Origin: Anaerococcus prevotii DSM 20548
Lineage (GTDB): Bacteria > Bacillota > Clostridia > Tissierellales > Peptoniphilaceae
DNA length: 64,000 nucleotides
Reading direction: 5' to 3'
NCBI RefSeq assembly: GCF_000024105.1
Contig: NC_013171.1
Coordinates: 1,422,501-1,486,500 of the forward strand
Notes under the pieces: model-generated
Told to the model about the DNA's origin: nothing
Database searches by the model: none
Seen by the model: only the letters and a program-made list of their open reading frames with translations
Made by a program: the position numbers and the translations under genes
Shown: positions 40,397 to 49,011 of the stretch, piece by piece
Layout of the letters: every line of letters starts with the position of its first letter
How positions within the stretch are numbered: position 1 is the first letter of the stretch

Positions 40397-40420
40397 AAGC
40401 CGATTGTAAGCGGCTTATTT
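40397..40420 (+). terminator. Hairpin after the IS110 transposase
   Basis: AAGCCG and CGGCTT with an 8-base loop, followed by ATTTGTTG. A weak terminator inside the right end of the element. Confidence 0.55.
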
Positions 40421-40481
40421 GTTGTGCTTAAATTTAAACTCTAAATAACAAGTAAAAAGTAAAATTAATTCGATTTTCTCC

Positions 40482-40533
40482 TTGACTTTTGTTAGCAGGT
40501 TTTCATGTATAAAATTTGCTTTTGTGATATAAT
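40482..40533 (+). promoter_or_regulatory. merR promoter region
   Basis: TTGACT (40482-40487) stands 20 bp before TATAAA (40508-40513), the long spacing seen at MerR-controlled promoters. A second, extended -10 (TGATATAAT, 40525-40533) lies further down. If the IS end is at 40487, this -35 box belongs to the insertion sequence. Confidence 0.5.
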
Positions 40534-40576
40534 AGCTGTAATTCATAAAATAAAATTGGTAAAGGAGGTGGCCTTA

Positions 40577-41449
40577 TTGCAAGATCGCTATACTATCGGC
40601 AAAGTCTCAAGATTGTGCAATATTCCCAAAGAGACCTTGAGATATTACGATAAAATAGGACTATTTTGCCCCGATTACAGAGATAATGAAACAGGCTACA
40701 GATATTACAGCAAAGAAAGTCTTAAGACCCTTCTCATCCTAAGACGACTTAGGAATCTAGGTTTTTCCATAGAAGCTCTCAAGAATTCTTTGGACGTAAA
40801 TTCACTAGATAATCTAGAAAATCTAATCGAAGAAAAATCCTTAGAATACGAAAAACAAATACAGATACTCCAAGCTAGGAAAGTCGCCTGTGATATTGCT
40901 ATTAAAAGATTTGCCAGAGCCAAAAAGGCGAGTTCTTATGTAGAAAGTCACAATATAGATCCCATAGATTTTCCGATAAAGGTCGAATACATAGAAGAAA
41001 ATCCAGTGGTCTTTTCAAGAAAAATCATGAAAAACTATGCCCATCCAGATATCACCCTCACAAGATGGATTGATATTTATGAGAAATGTACAGAAAACGG
41101 CTTGGAAATGATGGGATCTATCCTTATTATCTTTCACGGAAAGCCCTTTGATCAATTCCTAGAAAAAAACTCAGACGTAGAATTTGCCATGCAGGTAACA
41201 AAAATCGAAGCTGGCAAGCTTAATAAAAGAGTAACAAGATTTTGGGGAGGCTTTGAAGCAGTAACTTCCTATTATGTAGGAGATTACAAAAATATAAGAA
41301 TTAAGCATCAGAAAATGCTAACCTGGATTAACGACAATGGCTTAAAGGTTACAGGACCTATAGCAGAAGAGTTTCTCATATCTCCCCTAGATGTCGACGA
41401 TCCATCTAAGCATGTAACAAAAATAATTATACCTGTTGAAAAAAGGTAA
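40577..41449 (+). CDS. MerR-family regulator with GyrI-like effector domain
   Basis: 290 residues. N-terminal MerR helix-turn-helix (YTIGKVSRLCNIPKETLRYYDKIGL, wing GYRYY), a coiled-coil dimer helix (about 75-115), and a C-terminal GyrI/BmrR-like ligand-binding domain from about residue 125. The layout is that of BmrR-type multidrug sensors. The start is the TTG at 40577, because AAAGGAGGTGG lies 7 bases before it; the earlier ATG has no ribosome-binding site. No transporter gene is adjacent. Confidence 0.88.
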   Translation: MQDRYTIGKVSRLCNIPKETLRYYDKIGLFCPDYRDNETGYRYYSKESLKTLLILRRLRNLGFSIEALKNSLDVNSLDNLENLIEEKSLEYEKQIQILQARKVACDIAIKRFARAKKASSYVESHNIDPIDFPIKVEYIEENPVVFSRKIMKNYAHPDITLTRWIDIYEKCTENGLEMMGSILIIFHGKPFDQFLEKNSDVEFAMQVTKIEAGKLNKRVTRFWGGFEAVTSYYVGDYKNIRIKHQKMLTWINDNGLKVTGPIAEEFLISPLDVDDPSKHVTKIIIPVEKR

Positions 41450-41517
41450 GCTCTTAATCGAGTACAAAAATCATATAAGAAGATTTGAAATAAGATACAT
41501 AATAAAATTTCCATATT

Positions 41518-41544
41518 AAAAGCGGACCCTAAGATCCGCTTTTT
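41518..41544. terminator. Bidirectional terminator
   Basis: AAAAGCGGA and TCCGCTTTT (9 bp) between the convergent merR and superoxide reductase genes. Confidence 0.85.
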
Positions 41545-41551
41545 ACTATTA

Positions 41552-41914
41552 TTAGTCAAGTTCTATTGAGTTTTCCCATAGACCATGAATGTTACAGTAG
41601 CTTAGTGCGTAGAAAGTACCTTTCTTTGCTGTTTTGATTACTCCAGATGCACATGGTTCAGAAAAGATTTCGTCTTCGCCGTGAGCTGAGTATTGGTATG
41701 ATCCAACTTCTACTGGGAATTTGCCATCTTCAGCCTTGAAGAATACTTTAATCCAAGCGATGTGGTGTTCAAGTGTGTTAGGATGTTCAATTTCCTTACC
41801 AACTCTTGCGTTAACTCTTATTTTACCATCTTCAAGTCTTTCAACTTCTAGTTCTGGTACGTGTTTTTCAGCTTTCCAATCACCTGATTGTACAGTTTCA
41901 GTTAATTTTGTCAT
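41552..41914 (-). CDS. Superoxide reductase (neelaredoxin/class II desulfoferrodoxin type)
   Basis: 120 residues. It reduces superoxide to peroxide without making oxygen, a typical defence of anaerobes. The Fe(His)4Cys centre is readable: His18 in EKHVPE, His44 and His50 in EHPNTLEHHI, Cys107 and His110 in YCNIHGLW. The N-terminal desulforedoxin domain of class I enzymes is absent. A 14-bp perfect palindrome lies just upstream of its ribosome-binding site. Confidence 0.94.
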   Translation of the reverse strand: MTKLTETVQSGDWKAEKHVPELEVERLEDGKIRVNARVGKEIEHPNTLEHHIAWIKVFFKAEDGKFPVEVGSYQYSAHGEDEIFSEPCASGVIKTAKKGTFYALSYCNIHGLWENSIELD

Positions 41915-41925
41915 ATTTTTACCTC

Positions 41926-41939
41926 CATATGATCATATG
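41926..41939 (-). promoter_or_regulatory. 14-bp palindrome upstream of superoxide reductase
   Basis: CATATGATCATATG is self-complementary and touches the GGAGG ribosome-binding site. It could be an operator or occlude translation as RNA. No known regulator motif matches. Confidence 0.4.
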
Positions 41940-41990
41940 TTGTCTACAGTATATCTTATACCCAATTTTATAAAAATTATAGCCTATAGA

Positions 41991-43277
41991 TCAAAGTTCT
42001 TCGAATTTTTTAGTAACTTGCTCGCCAGTTTCCATATCCTTTATAGAATACTCTCTCTTGCTCATCTCTTCTTCACCTAAGATGATGACTTTCCTGATTC
42101 CGCACTTATCTGCATAGTTCATCTTCTTCTTAAACTTGCCGCTTTCAAGATAGATATCGACACTTTCGCCAGAATCCCTTAGTTTATTTAAAATTTCTAT
42201 GCCGTACTCATTAATTGACTCATCCATTGGGATAACCAGGATATCTGTTAGGCTCTTGATTTTCTCATCTATTAGTCCAAGCTCTTGGAATTGGTAGAAA
42301 AGTCTTGTAAGACCGATTGACATGCCAACTCCTGGAAGTTTCTGCTTGGAGAAATTACTTGCTAAATCCTCATATCTTCCCCCAGAGCAGACAGAACCAA
42401 TCTTCTCATAGCCATTGATAAAGGTCTCATAGACTGTAGATGTATAATAATCTAGCCCTCTTGTTATGGCAAGGTCGATTTTGATATTTCTATCAGGTAT
42501 ACCTAGATCAACCATGTAGGTGTAGACCTTATTTAGCTCGTCAACTCCTTCAAGGAAAAGCTCATCAGTAGAAAAGTCAAATAACTTAGATAAAAGTTCT
42601 TTATTGGAATCTTTGTTTTCTATAAATTCTATGATTGTCCTAGCTTTTTTCTCGTCAGTGATTCTAACTAATTCATCAAAAGTTTTGTCAATTCCAATCT
42701 TATCTTTCTTATCAATTGTCCTAAGGACATCTGTTGTATCTTCTATACCCAAGGATTTGAAAAATCCATTCAAAAGCTTTCTGTTATTGATCTTGAAGGT
42801 AAGATCAGAGAAATTTAATTTTTCAAAAATCTCAAAGATAACCCTAGGAAGGAGGGCGTCGTTGTAGATTGAAAGACTGTTGTGACCAATGATATCTATA
42901 TCAGCCTGGTAGAATTCCCTATATCTTCCCTTTTGATTTCTCTCACCCCTGTAGACTCTTCCTATGTGATAGCGTTTGAAAGGGAAATTCAAGTCTTGGA
43001 AGTGCTCTGATACGTAACGTGCTAGAGGAACTGTAAGATCAAACCTTAAGCTCATATCCTTAGAGTCAGAAGCTATTTCATAGATTTGTTTTTCAGTTTC
43101 TCCGCCTCCCTTGGCAAAAAGTATCTCATTTTTCTCGATAACTGGTGTATCGATTGGCATAAATTGATATTTCTTGTAAGTTTCTTCGACTATGCTTTTA
43201 ATCTTGTCAAAAACTAATTGCTCCTTAGGTAAAAGTTCCATTACCCCAGCAATTGTAGATGGTTTTACAATGTTCAT
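41991..43277 (-). CDS. hisS: Histidyl-tRNA synthetase
   Basis: 428-residue class II synthetase. It has motif 1 near MPIDTPVIE, motif 2 RVYRGERNQKGRYREFYQ, the histidine-binding RGLDYYTSTVYE loop, motif 3 GVGMSIGLTRLFYQF and the C-terminal anticodon-binding domain. TATAAT at 43311-43316 on the minus strand is a likely -10. No T-box is seen before it, and no aspS follows, unlike the common hisS-aspS pair. Confidence 0.95.
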   Translation of the reverse strand: MNIVKPSTIAGVMELLPKEQLVFDKIKSIVEETYKKYQFMPIDTPVIEKNEILFAKGGGETEKQIYEIASDSKDMSLRFDLTVPLARYVSEHFQDLNFPFKRYHIGRVYRGERNQKGRYREFYQADIDIIGHNSLSIYNDALLPRVIFEIFEKLNFSDLTFKINNRKLLNGFFKSLGIEDTTDVLRTIDKKDKIGIDKTFDELVRITDEKKARTIIEFIENKDSNKELLSKLFDFSTDELFLEGVDELNKVYTYMVDLGIPDRNIKIDLAITRGLDYYTSTVYETFINGYEKIGSVCSGGRYEDLASNFSKQKLPGVGMSIGLTRLFYQFQELGLIDEKIKSLTDILVIPMDESINEYGIEILNKLRDSGESVDIYLESGKFKKKMNYADKCGIRKVIILGEEEMSKREYSIKDMETGEQVTKKFEEL

Positions 43278-43349
43278 ACTATCCTCTCTCTTTTTTCTTT
43301 ACTATAATAAATTATACGATTTTTTCTAAAAGAAAAAAGCCTAGACAAC

Positions 43350-44024
43350 CTATATCCAAATCAAAGACCCAATGTCCACAAGAGGGGTCTCTGGATAGAT
43401 GATTTTGATATTTTCTCTATCGCAAGCTTTCTTGATTAACTCAAAGGACTTATGCCTTGATATATCTCCTGTAAAAATCAGCTTGTCTTGGACTAAGCCA
43501 CAAGTCCCTCCAATAAAGCCTTGATCAAAGCCATCGAGTTCAATTTTATCATTATCTAATAAGATAATATTTACTTTATTCCTAAGGGACTTATATATTC
43601 CATAATCGCTTGTAAGTAGACTTTCTCTAAGGGGAATAATAGAACATCTACTATAGCCTTGCTTTACAAAAAGATGTTTATAATTCCTCTCTTTAAGGCT
43701 TCTCTCGATGTTTTCCTCAGTAAAGTCATTGTGGATATAAAAATCCTCGAAAGTCAATAAGTTATAAATAGAATCTCTCGGATATTTCTTAGATGTTGAT
43801 GAGCCCTTTATTAGATTTTTCCCAGGAAGCTTATCCTTATAATATGAATAGACCTCTTCTGCCAAGATTATATTCTCACTATCGAGGACAAAAAGAGAAA
43901 GGTCAGGATGATCTCCTATCCTCTTATAGAGATTTGGATTATCTATAGTCTCTATAAAATCTATATTTTGATCAGTTAAGAAATTCTTAAACTCTAAACT
44001 TGCCTTATTACTTATAATTAACAT
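43350..44024 (-). CDS. DUF6873-like (GME fold) protein
   Basis: 224 residues, cytoplasmic. Motifs KYPRDSIYN, FVKQGYSRCSI, ESLLTSDYGIY and GFIGGTCGL with a final FTGDISRH match, from memory, a clostridial family annotated as a GME-fold domain. The fold is shared with amidinotransferases, but the invariant catalytic Cys near the C-terminus is not evident, so no activity is assigned. It lies just after a tRNA terminator. Confidence 0.6.
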   Translation of the reverse strand: MLIISNKASLEFKNFLTDQNIDFIETIDNPNLYKRIGDHPDLSLFVLDSENIILAEEVYSYYKDKLPGKNLIKGSSTSKKYPRDSIYNLLTFEDFYIHNDFTEENIERSLKERNYKHLFVKQGYSRCSIIPLRESLLTSDYGIYKSLRNKVNIILLDNDKIELDGFDQGFIGGTCGLVQDKLIFTGDISRHKSFELIKKACDRENIKIIYPETPLVDIGSLIWI

Positions 44025-44037
44025 AAATTCTCCTAAT

Positions 44038-44060
44038 AAAAAAAGCTCTCCGAAGAGAGC
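44038..44060 (-). terminator. Terminator after tRNA-Cys
   Basis: GCTCTC/GAGAGC with a CGAA loop (44045-44060), followed by seven T on the minus strand. Confidence 0.88.
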
Positions 44061-44064
44061 GATT

Positions 44065-44138
44065 TGGAGGCGCCACTCAGATTTGAACTGAGGGTAAAGG
44101 TGTTGCAGACCTCTGCCTTACCACTTGGCTATGGCGCC
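44065..44138 (-). tRNA. tRNA-Cys(GCA)
   Basis: Acceptor GGCGCCA with TGGCGCC, anticodon GCA in loop CTGCAAC, encoded CCA. It is 8 bases after tRNA-Gly. Confidence 0.95.
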
Positions 44139-44146
44139 AAATACAA

Positions 44147-44221
44147 TGGAGCGGATGACGAGATTCGAACTCGCGACCCTCGCCTTGGCAAGGCGATGCT
44201 CTACCACTGAGCCACATCCGC
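44147..44221 (-). tRNA. tRNA-Gly(GCC), copy 2
   Basis: Identical over all 75 bases to the copy at 3399-3473. It is followed by tRNA-Cys. Confidence 0.96.
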
Positions 44222-44604
44222 ACATCTATTATTATATATCATAATTTGGATTTGTAAAGTTTTTATTATATTTTATTTAATTTAAAAATATTAAATAGAT
44301 AAGAAAGCAATATATAGATTCTTAGAGATCTCTCGACTTCGCTCGAGATAAGGATTTGTTTTAATTAGATATTTGGAAAGGAGATGATTTTTCTTAATTC
44401 CTTACAAATATTTAAGTCTACCCTATATTAATATGCATTCCTACAAGCTTGATTTTTTCGGGCTTCGCCCTGCAATCACTCTGTGGACCGCTAACAGGAA
44501 GCGGATATTTTCCTCCCATAGCCGGAGGGGCTTTATATTCTCGAGCCTTCGGCTCTGCGACCACTCCGTGGAGGGCACTCCCAAAGCCGTGCAGGCTTGT
44601 TTTT
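44222..44604. repeat. Gene-free region with two copies of a hairpin-plus-CACTCYGTGGA motif
   Basis: 383 bases without a gene. The left half is AT-rich and has a small TCTCGACT/CTCGAGA palindrome near 44332-44350. The right half is GC-richer with several hairpins. Two segments are related: 44460-44491 and 44543-44575, each a GC hairpin followed by CTGCRAYCACTCYGTGGA. Confidence 0.55.
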
Positions 44605-44680
44605 TGGTGCCCAGAGGCGGAATCGAACCACCGACACGGGGATTTTCAGTCCCCTGCTCTACCGACTGAGCTATCTGGGC
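44605..44680 (-). tRNA. tRNA-Phe(GAA)
   Basis: Acceptor GCCCAGA/TCTGGGC, anticodon GAA in loop CTGAAAA, encoded CCA. It is the effector of the pheST T-box at 22362-22600. Confidence 0.96.
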
Positions 44681-44785
44681 TTATTTGTTAATACCTATAT
44701 ATGATAACATAGGATTTTGCCTTTGTCAAATGTTTTCATTTATACTTATCTTTTAATATCTATAAGCTGCTCTTATTGGTGTAAT

Positions 44786-44822
44786 TAAATAAAAATAGAC
44801 GGAGATTTTTCTTCCGCCTATT
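44786..44822 (-). terminator. Terminator of the MarR-ABC operon
   Basis: AATAGACGGA (44794-44803) pairs with TCCGCCTATT (44813-44822), with one G-U pair, then TTTTTA on the minus strand. Confidence 0.85.
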
Positions 44823-44847
44823 TCATCTTTTATCTTCAATTCTGATC

Positions 44848-46713
44848 CTAGTCTAGCTCTAGTTGACCAGTGTAGAGTTGCCAATAGGTTCCCTTTTCTT
44901 CTATTAGCTTATCGTGGTTGCCTCTTTCTATTATCCTTCCATTTTCCATTACCATTATTACATCGGAGTTTTGGATGGTGGATAATCTGTGGGCTATTAC
45001 TATTGAAGTTGATCCTGCCATGAGGTTATCCATAGCCTCTGTTACTTCAAGCTCTGTTGCAGTATCTATAGAACTTGTCGCCTCGTCTAGGATTAACATT
45101 GGTGGCTCGGCAATTGCCGCTCTTGAGATCGATATGAGCTGATTTTGCCCATCTGATAGGCTTGATCCGTCTCCATTTATTTCTGTATCGTAGCCTTCAG
45201 GAAGTCTCTTGATGAAGGAGTCTGCCCCTGATAGTCTTGCGGCAGAATTAATCTGATCAGAATCTGCATCAAGCTTACCATATTTGATATTTCCTTCGAT
45301 TGTATCAGTAAATAGATTTACTTCTTGAAGGACCATACCGAAGGCCTTTCTTAGGGCTTCTTTTTTGATCTTCTTTATATTTATGCCATCGACTTCAATT
45401 ACCCCATTGTCTATTTCATAAAATCTTGTAATTACATTGGTGATAGTAGTCTTTCCTGCTCCAGTAGAACCCACAAAGGCAATCTTCTCGCCTGGATCTG
45501 CGTAGAAGGAAATGTTCTTTAGGATTTGGTTTTTGCCATCGTAGGAGAAGTCCACGTTTTTAAATTCTAATCTTCCTTCAAGAAGTTGGTATTTATCTTC
45601 TCCATCTTCCTCCCATTTCCAAGCATACCTTCCACTCATTCCGACATGTTCTGTGATGGTTCCGTCTCTTTTTACAACTGCATTTACAAGGTCGATGTAA
45701 CCTGTGTCGATTTCCTCTTTCATATCCATCACCTCAAATATCCTATCAGCTCCAGCAAGGGCTTGGAATACTGCATTTGCTTGTTGGGATATATTTACTA
45801 TAGGGTTTTGGATTTGTCTTATATTTGATAAAAATGCTGCAAGTACTCCAACTGTGATATTTCCTTGGATTGTAAGATATACTCCAAGCACTGTGATTAG
45901 GGCGTAAAGAATATTTACAGAGTTTAGAAGAAAAGGCATAATCTTTCCTGCAGTAATATTTGCCTCAGCGAAACTCGCTCTTAGGTCCTCACTTTTTTTA
46001 GAGAATTCTTCCTCAGCAATTTTCTCCCTAGAAAATACCTTAACCACCTTTTGGCCTGATAGCATCTCTTCATTGAAGCCGTGGAGCTTTGATACATTGG
46101 CTTGAGCCTTGGCGAAATATCTTCCCGTCCTCATTACAATTCTAGAAAGTATTGGAATCATCACTAGAAGCCCTATGATTAGAGATAAGGTTAGACTAAA
46201 GTCTAGCTTAAACATCACTATTATTGTTCCAAAGAAGGTCAAGAGACTCCTTATAATTGTAGGAACTGTGTTGGCTAAGGCTTGGGATAAGACGTCCGTA
46301 TCATTTGTGAAACGACTCATTATCTCCCCATGTTGGTTATTGTCGAAAAATCTTACTGGAAGAGTTTGAATCTTATCAAAAAGGTCGCGTCTTATGTTTC
46401 TGATTGATCTTTCACCGACTCTTACCATAAGTCTTGAATATATTAAACTTGTTACAGCCGATACTAAATAGATAAAGCCCATTTGTATAACAGCAGTCTT
46501 AAGTCCTGGGACATCTCCTTTGAGGATATGATTATCTATAATAGGCTGGAGCATATTCACTCCCCAAATTTGGGTCACTGTAGATATTATTACTCCAAGG
46601 ATAATCACAATCATCTGCCATTTATAAGCAAAGAGATAGCTCATTAATCTTGCCAAGGACTTAAATGACATTGTTCTCCTGTAATCTTTTTTCTGTATGC
46701 GATTATCAGTCAT
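44848..46713 (-). CDS. ABC exporter subunit with catalytic ATPase residues
   Basis: 621 residues: six transmembrane helices (about 30-320), then an ATPase domain. Walker A is GSTGAGKT (415-422). Walker B and its catalytic glutamate are ILDE (541-544). The signature is LSDGQ (519-523) in place of LSGGQ. A roughly 45-residue linker insertion (about 335-380) precedes the ATPase domain. It pairs with the upstream gene as a heterodimeric multidrug-type exporter. ATG 46713 was chosen because GGAGG is 8 bases upstream; the start overlaps the partner by 8 bases. Confidence 0.9.
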   Translation of the reverse strand: MTDNRIQKKDYRRTMSFKSLARLMSYLFAYKWQMIVIILGVIISTVTQIWGVNMLQPIIDNHILKGDVPGLKTAVIQMGFIYLVSAVTSLIYSRLMVRVGERSIRNIRRDLFDKIQTLPVRFFDNNQHGEIMSRFTNDTDVLSQALANTVPTIIRSLLTFFGTIIVMFKLDFSLTLSLIIGLLVMIPILSRIVMRTGRYFAKAQANVSKLHGFNEEMLSGQKVVKVFSREKIAEEEFSKKSEDLRASFAEANITAGKIMPFLLNSVNILYALITVLGVYLTIQGNITVGVLAAFLSNIRQIQNPIVNISQQANAVFQALAGADRIFEVMDMKEEIDTGYIDLVNAVVKRDGTITEHVGMSGRYAWKWEEDGEDKYQLLEGRLEFKNVDFSYDGKNQILKNISFYADPGEKIAFVGSTGAGKTTITNVITRFYEIDNGVIEVDGINIKKIKKEALRKAFGMVLQEVNLFTDTIEGNIKYGKLDADSDQINSAARLSGADSFIKRLPEGYDTEINGDGSSLSDGQNQLISISRAAIAEPPMLILDEATSSIDTATELEVTEAMDNLMAGSTSIVIAHRLSTIQNSDVIMVMENGRIIERGNHDKLIEEKGTYWQLYTGQLELD

Positions 46714-48469
46714 TATCATTACCTCCTTGTTGTTGGATATCGTAAGTTTGTCTGTAGTTTTTGTTTCTTTCATAAAGCTCGTCGTGAGTGCCTATATCAG
46801 AAATTTTCCCTTCCTCCATGACTATTATCCTATCAGCATATTTGAAGGAAGATACTCTTTGGGAGATTATGATTTTGGTAAGATTCTTTAAGTTTCGATC
46901 TATTCCTTCCATAATCGCAGTTTCAGTCTTAGTATCTACTGCAGATGTTGAGTTATCAAGTATTAAAATCTTAGGTTTCTTCAAGAGAGACCTTGCTATA
47001 GTTAATCTTTGTCTTTGGCCACCAGAAACTCCACTTCCTCCTTGACCTAGGACTGATTCATAGGAATCATTTCTTGCTCTCACAAAGTCATCTGCTTGGG
47101 CAATTTCTGCTGCGAGACGAATTTCTTCATCACTCGCTTGGCTATCTCCCCAACGTAAGTTTTCTGCTATAGTTCCAGAGAAAAGAGTGTTTTTCTGAAG
47201 TACTATAGAAACCCTATCTCTTAGGGTCTTAAGGTCGTATTTTCTTATGTCGTGGCCTCCCACCTTAAGGCTTCCCTTACTTATATCGTAAAGTCTAGGT
47301 ATAAGTTGGACTAGGGTAGACTTGGCAGATCCTGTTGGCCCAAGGATTCCTATTGACTCACCGCTTTTGATGTGAAGATTAATATCTTCAAGCTGATAAT
47401 TATCTGAATCTTCCTCGTACTTGAAAGAAACTCCATCAAAGTCGATTGATCCATCCTCTAGATCAAGGCCTTCTACCTTGTCATCATTATCCATAGTAGG
47501 CTCTCTTTTTATTACTTCAACTACACGGGTTATGCCAGGAGATGCTGACATAAACATAGTAAGAACCATGCTCATACCGATGAAAGCTCCAAGAAGCATA
47601 ATTGCATACATATTGAAGGAGATTAAATCTCCTACTCCAAGTCTGCCCTCTATGATTTCAATCCCGCCGAAATATGTTAGGCCTACGAAGGTTCCAAACA
47701 AAACAAAATTTGCAACAGGAAAGACATAGCTCATAGGTCCTTGAGATCCATCAGCTAGCTTAAACATCTCTTCGTTTTGAAGGCCAAACTTGTCAAGTTC
47801 GTATCTTTTTCTAACAAAGGCCTTAATAACTCTCATATTATTTAAGTTTTCTTCTATAACTAGATTTAATTTATCATATTGAAAACGTGCCTTCTTAAAT
47901 TTTGGTAGAGCGTAAGTGGTAAGTGCCATCAAAGCTATGAAAAGCAAAGGAACTGCCACAAGAAATATAAGGGACAATTTGGCACTGGCCCTAAAGGCTA
48001 AAACAAAGGAAAATATAGCCATAACGACAGTTTTACTTACAAATCTTGTTGACATAAACATCGATTGGGCTAGCTGTTGCATATCAGAAGTTAACCTGGT
48101 TAGTAGAGATGGGACTCCAAAATATTCCAAGTCTTCGAAGGAAAACTTCTGTATGTTTCTGTACTGGGCCCTTCTTGCATTATCGGCTAGTCCACTTGAT
48201 GTAAGCCCCGCGTTTTTAGTAGCTTGCATACCAAAGTACATGGTTAATAGAGAAAGAACTACCATCAATACTCCATATTTTATTGCAAGGCCTAGGTCCT
48301 TGTCGCTTACTGCAGTATTTAGGGTCATACCCATAATCATTGGTATAAGTAGTTCTAGAATTGTCTCAAGCGTTGTGAATATCTGTGACAGCAATCTAGT
48401 TTTTTTGTACTTTCCAAGGTGTCTTTTCATGTAAGAAAAGGACCTGTTAAATTCTTTTATACTATTCAT
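46706..48469 (-). CDS. ABC exporter subunit with degenerate Walker B
   Basis: 587 residues: an N-terminal six-helix membrane domain and a C-terminal ATPase. Walker A is GPTGSAKST (377-385) with Ala for Gly. The signature VSGGQ is intact (481-485). Walker B reads ILILDN (501-506) with Asn instead of the catalytic Glu. This is the expected non-catalytic partner of the other subunit, as in LmrCD- or BmrCD-like exporters. It overlaps marR by four bases (ATGA). Confidence 0.9.
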   Translation of the reverse strand: MNSIKEFNRSFSYMKRHLGKYKKTRLLSQIFTTLETILELLIPMIMGMTLNTAVSDKDLGLAIKYGVLMVVLSLLTMYFGMQATKNAGLTSSGLADNARRAQYRNIQKFSFEDLEYFGVPSLLTRLTSDMQQLAQSMFMSTRFVSKTVVMAIFSFVLAFRASAKLSLIFLVAVPLLFIALMALTTYALPKFKKARFQYDKLNLVIEENLNNMRVIKAFVRKRYELDKFGLQNEEMFKLADGSQGPMSYVFPVANFVLFGTFVGLTYFGGIEIIEGRLGVGDLISFNMYAIMLLGAFIGMSMVLTMFMSASPGITRVVEVIKREPTMDNDDKVEGLDLEDGSIDFDGVSFKYEEDSDNYQLEDINLHIKSGESIGILGPTGSAKSTLVQLIPRLYDISKGSLKVGGHDIRKYDLKTLRDRVSIVLQKNTLFSGTIAENLRWGDSQASDEEIRLAAEIAQADDFVRARNDSYESVLGQGGSGVSGGQRQRLTIARSLLKKPKILILDNSTSAVDTKTETAIMEGIDRNLKNLTKIIISQRVSSFKYADRIIVMEEGKISDIGTHDELYERNKNYRQTYDIQQQGGNDND

Positions 48470-48909
48470 CTTTCCTCCTTCATAAAATTATTAGAAATCG
48501 AATCTAAGAGAAGCTCTAAGTATCTAGTTATCTCTCTTATATTTTCCTCTCCCAAATCTTCATACATGGCCCTGTTGGCTTCTTCTATTGGGACTAGGAC
48601 CTCGCGTCTTCTAAGCTCACCCTTATCCGTTAAATATAAGTTTTTCGCTCTCTTATCATTGTCGTCTGTCCTTAGGCCGATAAAGCCTTTCTCCTTTAGG
48701 TTCATAATTGCGCTATTAATAGTCTGTTTGGGGGCTTTGAACTTATTTACGAGAGTCTTTTGTTTTACTTTTTCATTCATTCCGATTTGGATTAGAATCA
48801 TACTTTCCAAATCGTTTAAGCCATAAAAGTTTGCCCTTTCTCTATTTAGACCATTGGCCTTTCTCAATAGAGAAAAAATATTGATCATGGCTTTTAGTTT
48901 CTCGTCCAT
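48466..48909 (-). CDS. MarR-family repressor of the ABC exporter
   Basis: 147 residues. Winged helix: KQKTLVNKFKAPKQTINSAIMNLKEKGFI recognition region, wing RTDDNDKRAKNLYLTDKG. It is the first gene of the exporter operon, with an AGGAGGG site before its ATG. An inverted repeat lies in its own promoter, so it probably represses itself and the exporter until a toxic ligand binds. Confidence 0.9.
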   Translation of the reverse strand: MDEKLKAMINIFSLLRKANGLNRERANFYGLNDLESMILIQIGMNEKVKQKTLVNKFKAPKQTINSAIMNLKEKGFIGLRTDDNDKRAKNLYLTDKGELRRREVLVPIEEANRAMYEDLGEENIREITRYLELLLDSISNNFMKEER

Positions 48910-48938
48910 CTACCCTCCTAACTTTTGCTTACCATCGT

Positions 48939-48966
48939 ATTATAGTCCGATTTTGGACTATGTCAA
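48939..48966 (-). promoter_or_regulatory. marR-exporter promoter with a built-in operator
   Basis: TTGACA (48961-48966), 16-bp spacer, TATAAT (48939-48944). The inverted repeat ATAGTCC-N6-GGACTAT (48942-48961) fills the spacer and touches both boxes, as expected for MarR autorepression. Confidence 0.82.
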
Positions 48967-49011
48967 GTGAAAAATCCTACTTCTATTGTATAGTATAAAA
49001 CGAGGTGAAAC

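Larger units (their letters stand above)
38948..40487 (+). mobile_element. IS110-family insertion sequence (predicted ends)
   Basis: The element encodes one DEDD transposase preceded by a structured non-coding region, as in the IS110 group that uses a bridge RNA. Ends are predicted from a CT core at 38948-38949 and 40486-40487. Joining these CTs would place TTGACT from the right end exactly 17 bp before TATAAT (38967-38972) of the left end. IS110 elements are known to form such a promoter on circularisation. No terminal inverted repeats or target duplication are seen, as expected for the family. A near-palindrome across 38921-38963 could mean the true left end is slightly further left. Confidence 0.65.
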
